From NCBI GenBank assembly GCA_023055505.1, contig JALIRH010000031.1, positions 2,440,485 to 2,504,484 on the forward strand: a stretch of DNA of 64,000 bases. The letters are read 5' to 3'. This document shows, piece by piece, positions 24,699 through 37,879 of this stretch. The DNA is from Callipepla californica brunnescens. Taxonomy: Eukaryota; Chordata; Aves; Galliformes; Odontophoridae. Position 1 is the stretch's first letter. Each line of letters starts with the position of its first letter. The notes under the pieces were generated by a model. The model had not been told where the DNA came from. It searched no databases and saw only the letters and a program-made list of their open reading frames with translations. The position numbers and the translations under genes were made by a program.

Positions 24699-26998
24699 TA
24701 TTGGTGTCTATCAAAAGAAATCTTTGTTTTGGCATGTGATAGATCTCAGAACGTCAATCTAGATTTCTGAAAGTGATAGTCACTTTCAAGTGGAGTAGTA
24801 ACATAGCACCATAAATTGTTTTCAGCCCAGAACCTATAGGCATTGCCAGTCAGCATGCTACAACAGCTAATTTGTATGGCTAGCTACTTTAGATGAACCT
24901 CAGCTTTGAACTAGATGCCTACATTTTGTACCCATACTGAGCATTAGAAGAGAAAAACTGGTGACCTTCACTTCTTATTCCATGGTCTCTCATTCCTCCT
25001 CCCTTTCTCAAGCCATTGTGTGACTTATCAGAGTAGAGAAGTATCAAGCTGCAAACAGTGCTACCAGAACAGCAACAGTGAATTTCAGTTTCAGCCAGTT
25101 ACTTTATTCAGCTCGTCCTGAGGTCAGAGGAGAGCTGGACAGACACATGTGGGGAGAATGAAGGATGACCTGAACATCTCACTGGAATGACCAGTTTCAT
25201 TGAGATAAGGTGACAGTGCCCCAAGCACCCGTGACTGCTGTCTACAAAACTGAGAGTGATGTTGTCACCAGTAATCTCCAAGTAATTTTGAGAAAAGATG
25301 TGACATTCAGCCTATCTCACAGCTGAGCTGCCAGTTTTCATCATATCCTCTTTCCTGCTGCCCTCATTCCCTACAAACACACTTTGGGGACTCACCCTGT
25401 ATGTAATGATGCTGCTGTCCTTGGAGCTGGGACCCAGTAAGGGCACACTCAGTGCATCCCAATTTAGGCACATTGTCAGGAATTCAACTCTTTGTGGTGC
25501 TGTGAGGAGCCGCATTATGTCCAGCTGTGAGTCACAGATCGATCTTTTCCTTCAGCCAGGTACCAAAGCCATAAATTTCTTACAAAGCATGTCCAGAGAA
25601 GGAGACTGCTTTCTATTTTGTTGCTAGTTAGAGTATTTTGTGGGAAATAACACAGGATGGGTTCATTTCTTTCCTAAGGCAGAGACATTTGAATTTTATG
25701 GCCTCACATCCCAGATGAAAACACCTGGTGCCTACCCCTTAGGTTCTGAGGTGAGACAAAGATCAGACACCTCACTGTACTGATCGCCATCAGCACTGTC
25801 AGGAGGTACAGGTGTCAGGGTAGACACGTCTTTTGCTGAAAGAAGCTATTATAAAGCATGCTTTGAATGTAAGATTACATGTCTGCCCAACCTCTGCTTA
25901 TATGCTGAATGTTTCCAATTAACACTTAGCCTGGAGAGCAGTACCAAAGTATCTTCAGCTAATTCTTTCTGGACTCAACAAGAATTAAATGCTGACATAG
26001 GCACTGAAAAACCCATCTAGGATTCTGTGTTTTCAGATATCTAAATTAGATATCAGGACAAGAATTCTGATTATCCAGTGTATGTGGTAGTTTGGCAGTA
26101 CACACCTCAAGTTCTGCCAGGAAGGTGAGGTAACCACAACCAGGCAGCATTCTGAAAGCCATACTTTGCCAAGATTTAGCAATCAATTCAGTTGATTCTT
26201 GTGTCGTGCTATAGAAACTGGATAACATTACATAATAGCCATTTGTGTCATCCGGTAATGGTGGGGATGCTCAAATGGACTAGGTTCATGAAATGATCTA
26301 GTTTACTGTTTCTTGTTGTAACAACACTTTAAAGGATGGAATGATAAAGAGTAAAAAAGAAGTGCTGTAAGGTGTCTTTGGAGAGCTTTGAATGCAGCTG
26401 TAAAATATCTAAGTCTATTTGCTAGTTTTTCACTTTCAGTTATTGGTGAACACTTTCTGTTGCTGAAGCTTATTAGAGGGGGAAAAAGTATAAGTAAAGA
26501 ACTAATTGAGGACATGTGAGGACAATGTTGATAACCAGAGTAGCACATTCCAGAATTATTTTCTTTAAGATTTAGGTTAAATTTTTCTATTAGCTAAGGA
26601 GAATAGGAGGCTAGAAAGAAGCATTAGAGTCTTTCAAGGCTTGCAGTCAAAATCAGGGTGGGACGATAGTTTCTTTAACTACTATGGTATGTAGGAATCC
26701 TGCCAGAAGTTTACTTTGGTTTCTACAAATTGGCAGCAAATCACAAAGCTTGTAAATAGTACAGGCCTATACTAGAACTTCCTTTTGCTCAGAGGCTAGA
26801 GACAGCAGTCAGCTGTGGATGAAGTTGTTACTGCTATGCAAAGCATCTTGTTCTGATTTACTGCTGAATACTGCTGCATAATTCTTTTTCTGTTATTCCA
26901 CAATTACCTGTAAACAGTTGTGCATTGCTAATCACAGGTCCTTGAACACAAAGCAGATGGAGTCACTTAAATTTACTCTGCTCATTGTATAGCTAGAG

Positions 26999-27016
26999 CA
27001 ATAATAATAATAATAA
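26999..27016. repeat. (AAT)n microsatellite
   Basis: About six AAT units. Confidence 0.9.
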
Positions 27017-27951
27017 AAGTATTCATGTGCTATGTTATTTTGGCTGAACCAGAATGTGTTTTCCATGAGAAATTTCTCATGATAGTATTTCAGACCAAAG
27101 ATCTGATTTTGCAGGCAGGTATTTTTTAAAACAGGACCTTTTAAAAACTCTTTTAAATAATACCAGTTGATTTTAAGCTGTTTTTTATTAAACTTGGGTA
27201 AGAAAAATTAAAAGTAAGTTAAATATATACCAGCTGACTCTTGAATGCCTCTTCGGCATTTTTCAGCAATGCATCCCTTTACATAAATAACTTGTTTAAA
27301 TAGCCTTCTCAATTATCTTTTAATGAGACTTCTGGGAGACAGTAATTTTTGCTTTTTAAAAGCCATAAGAAATGCAGCTACTCCTTGATTTACTTATCTC
27401 TAAACTTTGCAGGATCTGGACAGCCTTATGTCTTATCACACAATAATGAGAAAGTTAATTAGTTAATGAGTTTCAGTCCTGCTTGATTCAACATATTGAC
27501 ATTATTTTTCAGTGGAATACCAATACATCCATTCCAATTCATTGTTACTTTCTTCTGCCAGTCACATCAATGGATGTAGTTGCACAATAAAATGCCACAG
27601 GCTTAATTTTTTTCCAACAGTGGCAAGCTGCTAGTTTGTACCAGCTGCTTATGTCAGAGTCCTCTAGTATGTCCTAAGCCATTTAATCAGAATGGACATC
27701 AAATATTTGACAGGGAGATCACCTTCTGTTGTCTCCTTGATAGGCAATAAACTAAAAGTAAAAAGCTCATGGACTGCTGTGACACTATTCAGAACAGGTG
27801 TCTGAGGAACTGAGCACAGTCAAACACAGGAAGCAAGAAGTCTGTCATTGCTGCCTAGAATGATCATTTCACAGAGGTTCAAAAAGGTTCTATTATAGCA
27901 CATATTGTTGCTGACAAGGGGAGATACCTGTCTATATAATTCATATATTTT

Positions 27952-28123
27952 ACAGAATCATAGAATTTATCAGTGCCCTGTCCAGCCTGACCTTGAATGT
28001 GTCCAGGGATGGGGCATCCACCTCATCTCTGGGCAACCTGTTCCAGTGCCTATTCACCCTTACTGTAAAACGCTTCTTCATTTTATCCAACCTAAATCTA
28101 TATCCCTTCTTTTGGTTTGAAAC
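27952..28123 (-). mobile_element. CR1 LINE, short 3' fragment
   Basis: ACAGAATCATAGAATTT tail followed by CCAGGGATGGGGCATCCACC and GGCAACCTGTTCCAGTGCCT, about 170 bp. Confidence 0.88.
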
Positions 28124-28789
28124 AAAAACCTTGCTGGCTTGAATACCAGTATGCAGCTGCTCCTACTGTTTTGCCATTGACTGTGTCATATGTTCAAGAC
28201 AAAACTTAGGTTAAAACTTAGATAAGTTGTACTGAAAAGCACTGCTGCACCATCTAGTGCTGTATTTGTGTGGAAAAAAAAACACACAAAAGGTTGCTGT
28301 CAGATGGCTATTAACAAAAACAAACAAACAAAAAAGACTTCAGTGAAATTTTAAGCTGGTCACTTTTTTTCCACTTGTGCATGCTCAAGATTTTCCAGCA
28401 ACATGGAGCTGCAGATCACAAGGGAGGGCCTTGGTAAGCTGATGCTTAAGCTGTGGAGAGATGCTAAGGAGTTAACTTGGAGTAAAGTATTAACTTTTAA
28501 GATGCAATATTTTTCAGAGAGAATCTATATTCTTGGTTCTTGATGTGTAATGTAATTCTTCTTGACTTTCTCCAGCATCTAGAAGCTGAAAAGCTGAAGG
28601 CTTCAGTTATGGTGTAATCTTGCAGTGTCTTCTATCCAATGCCATCAAATCATCTCTTAAAACAGATAAGTATTTCCAAATAAGGAGGCGATTTAGAGTA
28701 GAGAATTAACTTACTGATATATATAGTTCAGACTAATAGACTGTGCACTTACAGTGAGTGTATTAGGGAATAACAAGAAACATTGAGCC

Positions 28790-29033
28790 CAATTCCTGGC
28801 TCTGCACAGGGCCATCCAGAATTTAAACCATATGTCTGAGAGCATTTTCCATAGGCTTCTTGAGCTCCAGAAGGTTTGATGCCGTGATCATTTGGGTTCC
28901 AGAGCCTGACTATCCTCTTGGTGTAGAACCTTTTCCTAAGCCCCATCCTGATGCTCCATTGAGCTCCATTGATTCAGCTCCATGCTGTTTCCTCAGGTTC
29001 TGTTGTTGTCAACAAAAAGTCCCTCTATATGCG
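28790..29033 (-). mobile_element. CR1-like LINE fragment, different 3' UTR type
   Basis: The minus strand reads GLRKRFYTKRIVRLWN, matching the end of CR1 pol. The flanking blocks GCTCCAGAAGGTTTGATGCC and TGGGTTCCAGAGCCTGAC differ from the other copies in the window and fit, from memory, another avian CR1 subfamily. I do not see the usual octamer tail at 28790. Confidence 0.75.
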
Positions 29034-29125
29034 GGATTTTAGTCAGGATTATCAGGAAACTGCAGATTTTAGATTCTTTTTTTTATAATTGGTAAAGCGT
29101 TTGCTTCTGAAAACCAGTTCTGAAC

Positions 29126-29346
29126 TGTGGGTGTCCACCCTTCTGACTTCCCTAGGCCACACTGGAAGAGAAATTGTTCTGGGCCAATGTTTTGGTTATC
29201 GCTGAGTGATGAGTGCATGCCTGGGGTGAAGCCAGGCTGCTCAGTGGGGAAGAGCCACAATCATGATGGTGTGTGGAAGGTATGGGGGTAATTACTAGCT
29301 GTCTAGGACCGCATGCAGCCTGTGGGCAGCAGGTTGGACATGTCTG
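29126..29346. mobile_element. hAT-type non-autonomous DNA transposon remnant
   Basis: A 221-bp unit. The left end is TGTGGGTGTCCACCC and the right end, on the opposite strand, is CAGACATGTCCAACC; both are recognisable versions of the CAGGGGTGTCCA terminus of Charlie-like hAT elements. The 8-bp flanks are TTCTGAAC and GTCTAAAC, identical at 6 of 8 positions and fitting the NTCTANAN target preference of this group. GCATGCAGCCTGTGGGC next to the right end is also typical. No transposase is present, so it was moved by an enzyme encoded elsewhere. Confidence 0.75.
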
Positions 29347-32300
29347 GTCTAAACCAAACAATGAAATAACACAGAGGTTGATGGTATAGAAGATACAGTC
29401 AGAGACTACAATCTTGGTTTATCATATTTTGGTTCTTTTCTGAATTTAAACCTGCTGCCCTTATGACCAATATCTTATTGCACTGCAATTTTAGCAGATA
29501 TGAATAATGAAGTAGGGTTAAAGCTGTGTCAGCTTATAGTGAGATTTGCCACATTTTACAGGGAGCAGTGCTTGTGATTCATCAGCTAGCCTTAAAGTTT
29601 ATTATGATCTAATCACCCAACCAAGTGCCTAGGGGCATGATGCAGTGTGGAGATCATGAGATATTAGATTTGAGTTGCTTGCCAGATGCTGTTGCTAATG
29701 GTCCCAGCGTAGTAATTGTAAGAATTAGGAAGGTAAACATTGTCTTAAGACCCGGCTTGCAGAATTGTGCTTTGCTGAAGTAACTTTACTTTACAGATTA
29801 GTTTGGAGCCTATTTTTCATCCTTCCTATTATAATTTTTGTTTGGAGTCCCTGTATACTGTTATTCAGTGAACATGCCTGTTCTTTACATGGCCACAGCT
29901 CAGAAGTAATCCTCATGCATCTGTTGTTTCACTCAAATAAGGACTGAGAGACTAGATGTATGTCTGCAACCTTTCTGAAAGGGGGAAAAATTGCACTCCT
30001 TGAAAAAAAAATGTTCTAAGAACATGGGACATGAATCGTCACCACTTAATGCACTTAATTATGTTTTGATTTTAATCTAAAACAGGTTTTTAATCAAAGA
30101 AGGAAAGAGGTAACATTTGCATTAAATCAGGACAGAAGGCAAGCAAAGCGTTGACGTTCTTGAGCTTTCCTGCTCCAGTGTAAAACAGGTTAATCATGGG
30201 TTTTGAGAAGTAGTAAGGTAGACCCCGGAATCTCTAGTAGCTGAGGACTATTAGCTGGGATAGAGGGGAAGCAGTCTTTATCTGGCTGATCCATTCACAC
30301 ACAGCTAGCACCTTCATCACTGTTCTTTATGGTTAGCCACTTGTAAGAACATTTCATTCTAACTAGATAATGAAAAAATCATTAGACTACAATGTTGATT
30401 TGGTAGCCTTTTTAACTAGATTCCAACTTCAAAAGTAGAAATTATCCTAATATAGGTTTGTCGAACTGCCAAAAATTGCTTTTTTAGTAAACCTGTCTGA
30501 TCCACTAATTATATGATCACACTGCATTACATAATCCCTTGCAAAGTGCTCAAATGATTTGAATTAGAATTTTGTGAAAGCCAAGGGAAAGACATTACTT
30601 GGAGTAGTCACTGAAACTGAGTCAAACAGAGTGAAAAACAAAGTTCGGTTGAAATACTGTTAGTTACAGAAGAAAACTGTAGTCCTTTTTCATTACCTTG
30701 GTATAAGCTGTTAAGTGATTTTTTCACTATGTAACTGGTGTTTGAAGAACTCTGCTTCTCTTTTTCCAAATTTATAAGGCTCTCAAAATCTCAAATGTTC
30801 AACCACAACTCTACAGGAAAGACTTTTTCCTGTTTCTAATTATTGAAGTACTAGACAATGAGCTCACAAGTAAAATGACATTTTGAAGCATTATGCAATT
30901 GCTTCTAGTTCTTTTATGTAAATAATTGATAACAATGAGTCAGATCCTCCTCTTCATTTCAAAATCAACAATAGAAGGGATATAAGCTTTTGTAGTTACT
31001 GGATTTTTGATGTTCACTTTTCTGACTTTTATGGAAAGTCAGAAATGGAAGTGGGTTTTTTTGGTGGTTCAGTTGTATTGTTTTGTTTTCAGAATGTCTT
31101 TTTCCTGGAGTTGGTATTTCCTCTAAGTATGAATCTTTATTTTGAGGTTTTGAACTTAGGAGGAGAGAATCTACTACGACTGTACAGAGGTTTTGATTTG
31201 CTACAATGATGGACTAGTTTCAGATTCCATGCATTTATACATATAGGTCTACAGCCAAGCTGAATTTGAAAACAAAACCACATTTCTCTATGTTATCCCC
31301 TTTTCACATTGTAGGTATTAGAGAGAGTAGATGAGTTAATCTGTGTTTTGTTTGTGGTAATTGGTTTTGCCAGATGAGTTCACAGTAGTCAACTGAGTCA
31401 AGATGCAGTGCAAAATGTGGTTCACTGAGACTTCTCAGCCAGCATGTACAAACACAAAGTATAGGATTGATTCCCCCTTTAATACTTGTGGCAAAAAGGC
31501 AAACCTCTAATTGCAAGTTTGATAAAGCAATTGCTAATACAGTGTCAAAAGCCTTTTAACTCAAGCTTTTTTCCTAAAGACCATGTTTTTAACTGACAAG
31601 CTTCGCAAAGTCATGCTGTAAGTAAATGTTTTAATGAATTTAATAGATGTTTTTCTAAGACATTTTCATGATAAAACTTTCAGATATGGCTTTTTATTTT
31701 TTTGCAAATAAAAAAATATACACCTGTGTAGATTTACTGCTGTAGGCAGGTTTTTTATTTCAAGCTTTATTTTATGTTAATGTGATTTTGTAATTTATCT
31801 TAAAGATACACAGTCAAATTACTTCATTTGTCAGTTTAAGCAAAGTAAGTTATCTCTCTTGAAGGCAAGTTACTGTTGTGTTGGTTATTTTTTGTTTCTT
31901 TCTTTTTTTTTTTTTTCCTGAAAGAAAGCAGTCAAGGTAGAGACTTTCAGATGAAGTAAAGAAATGAATATGCATCATAAATGTAGATTGTGCAGCTGGC
32001 TTCTGTGCTGCGGAGTTTAACCTGCTTTGAAAATGAATTGTTTTACTATGAAGTCCTAAAAAAAAAAAAAAAATCATCCAGTTCCTGATTTCAGCAAACT
32101 GATGTAGAGACTGTGACCTGTTTATTTCTCAAACATGCGGAATAGCAGGTCTGATGGATGAGGCTGAAGGGTACCTAGTAGTAGATAATAAGAAGGCATA
32201 TCTTACTTCTTTCCAGCACAGACTTATTTCCCTGCACTAGTCTTCTTAACATTTCATAAACATCAAATGAACTGCTGCTGGTTTATTTCCTACCCTAGTG

Positions 32301-32577
32301 AGTGTATGAGAATTAGCTATCTTACACTAACTCCTGTTCACCAGAGAGCATGAGGAAACTTTGCTCATGCTTGATCATTAATATGTCTTCTTAAAAAACA
32401 ATGAAAAACTAACAAAAGAAGAAGAAAAATAAACACAGAAAAACACCTCACGCTGAGAGTATGATTTGTACATATTTTTTGGTGCATATTTTTATTTCAA
32501 CAATTACTTCAGTGATCTTTGAAATGTAGATAGCCCTGAAGATAAATGGGTTGTTCTTTTAGTGCACAACATAAAAT

Positions 32578-34570
32578 GAATCACAGAATCCTAGAATGGC
32601 ACAGGTTGGAAGGGAACACAAAAATCACCTAGTGGGGCATCTTCAACTTCTCTAGGCAGCTTGCTGCTGCACCTCACCGCTCTCAGTGAAAAATTTTCCC
32701 CTGATATCTGTTCTCCCCATTTCCACTTGCCCCATCACTGTCTACCCATGTAGAAAGTTGATGTCCTTCCTGTTTATAAGGTTCCTTTAATCACTGTGAA
32801 GCCACAGAGAGGTCTAACAGGAGCCTTCTCTTCTACAGAACAAGCCTAGTTCCCTCAGTCTGTCTTTGTGGCAGAGATGCTCCATCCTTCTGCTAATCTC
32901 TCTGGCCCTCCTCTGAGTCCCTTCCAAAAGCTCCACATCTTTCTTGTGCTGAGGGCCTCAGAACTGGAGACTGCACCCCACATGGGGCTCCAGAAGGGCA
33001 GAGGAGAGGGGGTCCACTGGGCAGGACACTGTTGGCCTTCTGGGGTGCACATGCACACTGCTAGCTCATTAAAATTTTTCATCAACCAGGATCCCAAGTC
33101 CTTCTTGGAAGTGCTGCTATCGAGGAGTTCTTTTTCTCCCAGTCTGTACATGTGCCTGGGATTGCTTTAAGTGACACTTTGCACTTAGCCATGATGAACT
33201 TCATCAGATTCACATGGGCCCACCTTTTGAGCTTGTTCAGATTCCCTTTGATGGCATCCCTTCACTCTGTGTTATCAGCTGCACCACTCAGCTTGGTGTC
33301 ATTGACAAACTTGCTGAAGGTGCACTCAATCCCTCTTGTATGTCATTGATAAAGATGTTAAAGAATACTGGTCCCAAGACGGACCTCTGAGGGGCACCAC
33401 ATGTCACTGGCCTCCACCTGGACATAAAGCCATTGACCACAGCCTACCAGCTGCAACCTTCCAACCAATTCTTTATCCATTGGATAGTCCACCTTTACAG
33501 TCCATATTTCTTCAATCTGGTGATCAGGATGCGGTGTGGGATCATGTCAGAGGCCTTGCACATGTCCAGGTAGACAACATCAGTTGCCCTTCCATTATCC
33601 TCTATTGCCATCACTCTGTCATAGAAGGCCACTACCAGATTAGTCAATCACAATCTGCCCTTAGTGAAGCTGTCCTGACTGCTTCAGATCACATCCTTGT
33701 GTCACATGTGCCTTAGTATGCCTTCTAGGAGAATCCGCTCCATGGTCTTCCCAGGTGCAGAGATGAGGCTCAGTGGTTTGTAGTTCCCTGGGTCTTCCTT
33801 TCTCTCCGTTTCTTGAAAGTAGGAGTGGTGTTTCCCTTTTTCCAGTAACTGGGTTTTTTTCTGACAGCCATGTATTTTCAAGTATGATGGAGAATGGCTC
33901 AGCAAACCCATCAGCCAGCTCCTTCAGGACCTTGGACGTGTGTAATCAGTCCACAGATACTTTTATGCATTCAGTTTCATTGGGCCGGCTCAATGGAAGG
34001 GATTTTACTCCTCCAGCCCTCACCTAGGGGTTCACAGAATCATAGCGGTTGGAAGGGACCTCTAGAGATCATTGAGTCCAACCCCCTTGCCAAAGCAAGT
34101 TCCCTTCACCAGGTGATGTTCAGGGCTGTGAGAGACACAAAGAAACCTGGGTGCCAGTGAAGAGTGAGGCAAAGAACTTATTTAGTACCTTGGCCTTCAT
34201 TATGTCTATTGTAGCCAATTTTCCCTTCTCATTTATTGGGGGGAGTGCACTGTCTTTGGCCTTTCTCTTCTGACCAATGTACTTGTAGAATCCCTTCTTG
34301 CTATTTTAGACATTCCTCACCAAATGCAGTTCCATCTGCAACTTGGTTTTCTGAATTGCATCTCTACATATCTGGACAGCATTCCTTTATTTTCCCTAGG
34401 CCACACGTCCCTGCCTTCACTGCTTGTACATGTCCTGGTTATCCCTCAGTTTGACTAGCAGGTCCTTAGCCAACTGTTCACATTTCCCGTCTCGTTTGCC
34501 TGTTTTCCTGTAATGGAGGACAAAGAGCTCTGGTACTCTCAGAAAGGCATTCTTAAGGAAAAGCTACTTC
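32578..34570 (-). mobile_element. CR1 LINE, longest copy, interrupted by a nested CR1 tail
   Basis: About 2 kb. The 3' tail GAATCACAGAATCCTAGAAT starts at 32578. Going up the minus strand there follow the pol C-terminus, the RT region with VVYLDMCK (33540-33600) and EDPGNYKPLSLISAPGKTME (33740-33800), a nested tail at about 34031-34122, and then the segment upstream of RT (34150-34570), a part rarely kept in 5'-truncated copies. Stops and shifts throughout show that it is old. Confidence 0.9.
34031..34122 (-). mobile_element. Nested CR1 3' tail
   Basis: TTCACAGAATCATAGCGGTT, then GGAAGGGACCTCTAGAGATC and GAGTCCAACCCCC, is a CR1 3' terminus inside the pol region of the copy at 32578-34570, which resumes with the CCAGTGAAGAGTGAGGCAAA block. 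The right limit is approximate. The tail type matches the copy at 10070. Confidence 0.8.
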
Positions 34571-35198
34571 TACTCCACTGTGAATGGAATTTAGGATTAA
34601 GCACATTGCATATCTAATTGTAATTGTAGTCAGAATTCAAAACAGGTAGATAGTATTTTTTTACGCTTTAAATTGTGAAGTTTCAGAGTTATATTATATC
34701 TCTTTCTTCAAACTGTTGCCACACTGCAAAAGCAGTCATACACTACTACAAGTGGAGTATGCAGAATGGGTAAAGAGCTATCCATTGCCTGCCCGCACAT
34801 CATTTTGTTACTACTCCTTTGTGAAAACTGAACCCCAGGATCTTTACAACTGAGAATATCTTCCTTGTTTGAAGCAACAAATATCCTTTTTTTCACCAAA
34901 AGTGTTATCCCAGACTGTTTGTTTGGTCCAGTGGACTGCTTTTGCTGCAAAACACACCTAAACATGAGACTCTAGATCTGCCTTCCTGTATCTATAGGGT
35001 ATGTTTTTTTTTCTGCTTACATTTGCTTTCAGTAGAAAGCTTTCAATTGCTACATATTGTTAGAATTGAATTTTTTTCCATTTAATTTGTCACTGCACAG
35101 AAATGATAGGGCTTACTGTGAAGGATTTTAGGTAAAAGAAGATATATCAAGCACTTGATATATATACAGCTGCTATGTATTTGTTTCAGTCTGGGTCA

Positions 35199-35709
35199 TA
35201 GAACCTTAGAATCACAGAATGTTTTGGGTTGAAAGGAATCTCAAAGACCACCTTGTTCCAGCACCTTTGCCATGCAGAAGATTACCATTCAGTAGGTTAG
35301 TTTGTCCTATCCAGCCTGGCCCTGAACACCGTCAGGGATGGGGCATCCACGGCTTCTCTAGGCAACCTGTTCTAGTGCGTCACCATGCCCTGGCTAAAGG
35401 ATTTCTTTCTAATATCTAACCTAAACATAGCCTCTTTCAGTTTAAAGTAATTACCTCTTGTTCAGTCACTACACTCCCAAAAAAGAGGTCCTTTCCAGCT
35501 ATCCTGTACGCCCTCTTTAGGTACTGGAAGGCTGCAGTGAGATCTCCTGAGAATCTTCTCTTGCCTAGGCTGTATAACTGCAACTCTGTCAACATGTCTG
35601 CACTGAAGAAGTGCTCAGCCTGAGCATCTTTGTGGTCCTGAACTCTCTTGAACATGTCTCTGTCCTTATGTTAGGGACCCCAGAGCTGAACACAATCCTC
35701 CAGGTGGCA
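35199..35709 (-). mobile_element. CR1 LINE, 3' fragment (left arm of a head-to-head pair)
   Basis: Starts with TTAGAATCACAGAATGTTTT and runs through the 3' UTR (GGGATGGGGCATCCACGGC) into the pol C-terminus (FSGDLTAAFQYLKRAYR on the minus strand near 35520). It ends against a plus-oriented copy. Confidence 0.9.
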
Positions 35710-35714
35710 TGTAA

Positions 35715-35993
35715 GGACATGTAGCAACAGGACAAAGGGAAATGGCTTTAAACTGGAAGAGAGTACATTTAGACTAGATATCAGGGATCAACTATGTTAC
35801 TGTGAGGGAACTCCTTGCCCAGAGAGGTTGTGAATGTCCTCTCCCTGGAGGTGTTCAAGGCCAGGCTGGATGGGGCTTTGAGAAGTCTGGTCTAGAGGGG
35901 AGGTATGCCTGCCTATAGCAAGGGGTTTGGAACTAGATGATCTTAAAGGTCTCTTCCAGCCCTAACCATTCTGTCATTCTCTGATTCTACGAT
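35715..35993 (+). mobile_element. CR1 LINE, 3' fragment (right arm of a head-to-head pair)
   Basis: CATGTAGCAACAGGACAAAG at the left, GGAGGTGTTCAAGGCCAGG in the middle, and tail CCATTCTGTCATTCTCTGAT at the right: a 280-bp CR1 3' end, sense to PCSK5. Confidence 0.9.
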
Positions 35994-37879
35994 ACAAGTG
36001 GATTTTCCAAGAAATAGCAAATACACCACCTAGCCAAAAATACTTGTTGACATTATTCCAGTTCTTACTCTAAAACAGTTTAAAACTATTGAAATTGTAA
36101 ATATGTTGTCAACTTTACATGGCCATATGACTATAACAACTAGTAGCTGTTCATTAATAAAACTTACTAAATAAATGAACCCACAACTTAATTTAATAGG
36201 AAGCATTCATAAAGCATATCAGGAGTTTCTCATTTGCATAAAGTAATATTGGGAATTACACTAACTTCCTTTGCAATCAGAGACCTCATTCCCAAATTAA
36301 GATTGATTCTAGACTCAAAAAACACTAACAGAACCTTACACTACGCTCATCAGCCGTATAGTTGCATGATAAAAATAAGGAGTTGTTTAGAAATTTCATC
36401 TGTGAAATATATTTATGCTAGTTTCAATTCTTTGATTCCTGTAATTAACAAGAGTTAATTATGATTATATAAAACATTTTCTAAAATTCTACAGGAATCT
36501 GGCAGCAAAAATTATTACTTGTTTGTTTAACCATGTTTAATTTAAAATCTTTCTACTTAAATCAGTGCAGCTGTTTTTGTAAAATATGTATTGATGAAGC
36601 AGTGATAACAACATCTAGAAACATATCTAGTGGTTTTCTGAAGTTTCTATTGGGAGACATTTCTTTACAGTCACTTTTTATGATGATGTGTGGATGCTTT
36701 CATTTTTGCTTGTTTGCTTGATTATTTGGGGATTTTTGCATTTGCTATTACATGTCTGTGTAGTATGTTGGCTCTGAAAATTCCAAGATTACCTTTGTGT
36801 TGTAATGTAATTTTTTTTTGCGAAGATCTCAGAGTCTTTTACACAGAGATAAAACGCAGAGAGTTCCTGTGAGGCACCTCCTAAGGTTATTTTCTAGTCA
36901 TCTATGGCCTTTAAATACCCCTTCAGTGTTTCTTTGGCTTAAGCCAGCATTTACAGGCTTAAACTTGAATAAAGCATTATTTTAGAGAACAGTGCTTTGT
37001 CTGTGGAATGAGAATACAAACTATTAGAGACTCTATTTCCTCTACAGATTTCTTGTCCAGGATTTATCATATTTTTGCAGACAGTTTGTTCATGCCCTAG
37101 ATATTATTCTCTACAACTAACTTCAGGGATTCTTCATCCTATGGGTGCTTCTCTGAGAGGCAGTTTGGTGTAGGCAGAAAAGGCACAAAGGTCATTTATT
37201 TCATGTTTTTCCTCACCCTCAACTTTCCAGCACTTCCATATCTACCATCTAACTGCTTTGTCTTCAGAATTAGAGTTACACTGATATGAAAGCATAGCAT
37301 GCCCAGTGCTTTGCACTTCAAAGACATTTCATAATTTTCCAAATAGTAAGCCTGTAGCAACAACTGAAGCAAAGGGACAAATAATCCTTCATAGTCCTGC
37401 ATGTATCCAGCGTTCCTGTGTTCAGATAGTGAAGGTTCAAAAGTGCATTTTCTCAGCAGAGTAGTGATGTTAAAGCAGGTAATTTGGTGGCAAACAATAG
37501 GCACTGAAATAATGCCTGGATATTAGTACTTTTCCAGGAAAGAAAATTGTCTTCAATCTCATTTGATATGTAGCATGCATTATCCTGTGCTGAAACTGAA
37601 CTGAAAAATGAGCTGCTATCAGCTGCTCCTTACCCAGTGTATGTGCCTGCCCTGCTCAGCCTCATGTGGAAAACATGGAGAGGCAGACACAGGATGGTAT
37701 GTGTTCTTGCTTCTTCCCAAAGAAACAAGTTGTTTCAACGTTGTGGTGGCAAAGTGGTCTTCCACCGGAGATACCTGAAACACTGAATGATCCTATTAAA
37801 TTATTTATTGCTTTCAACTGTTGACAATATTAATATCTGTGAATGGGATTGTATCTGAACCAAGAAGGAGGTGATACTG

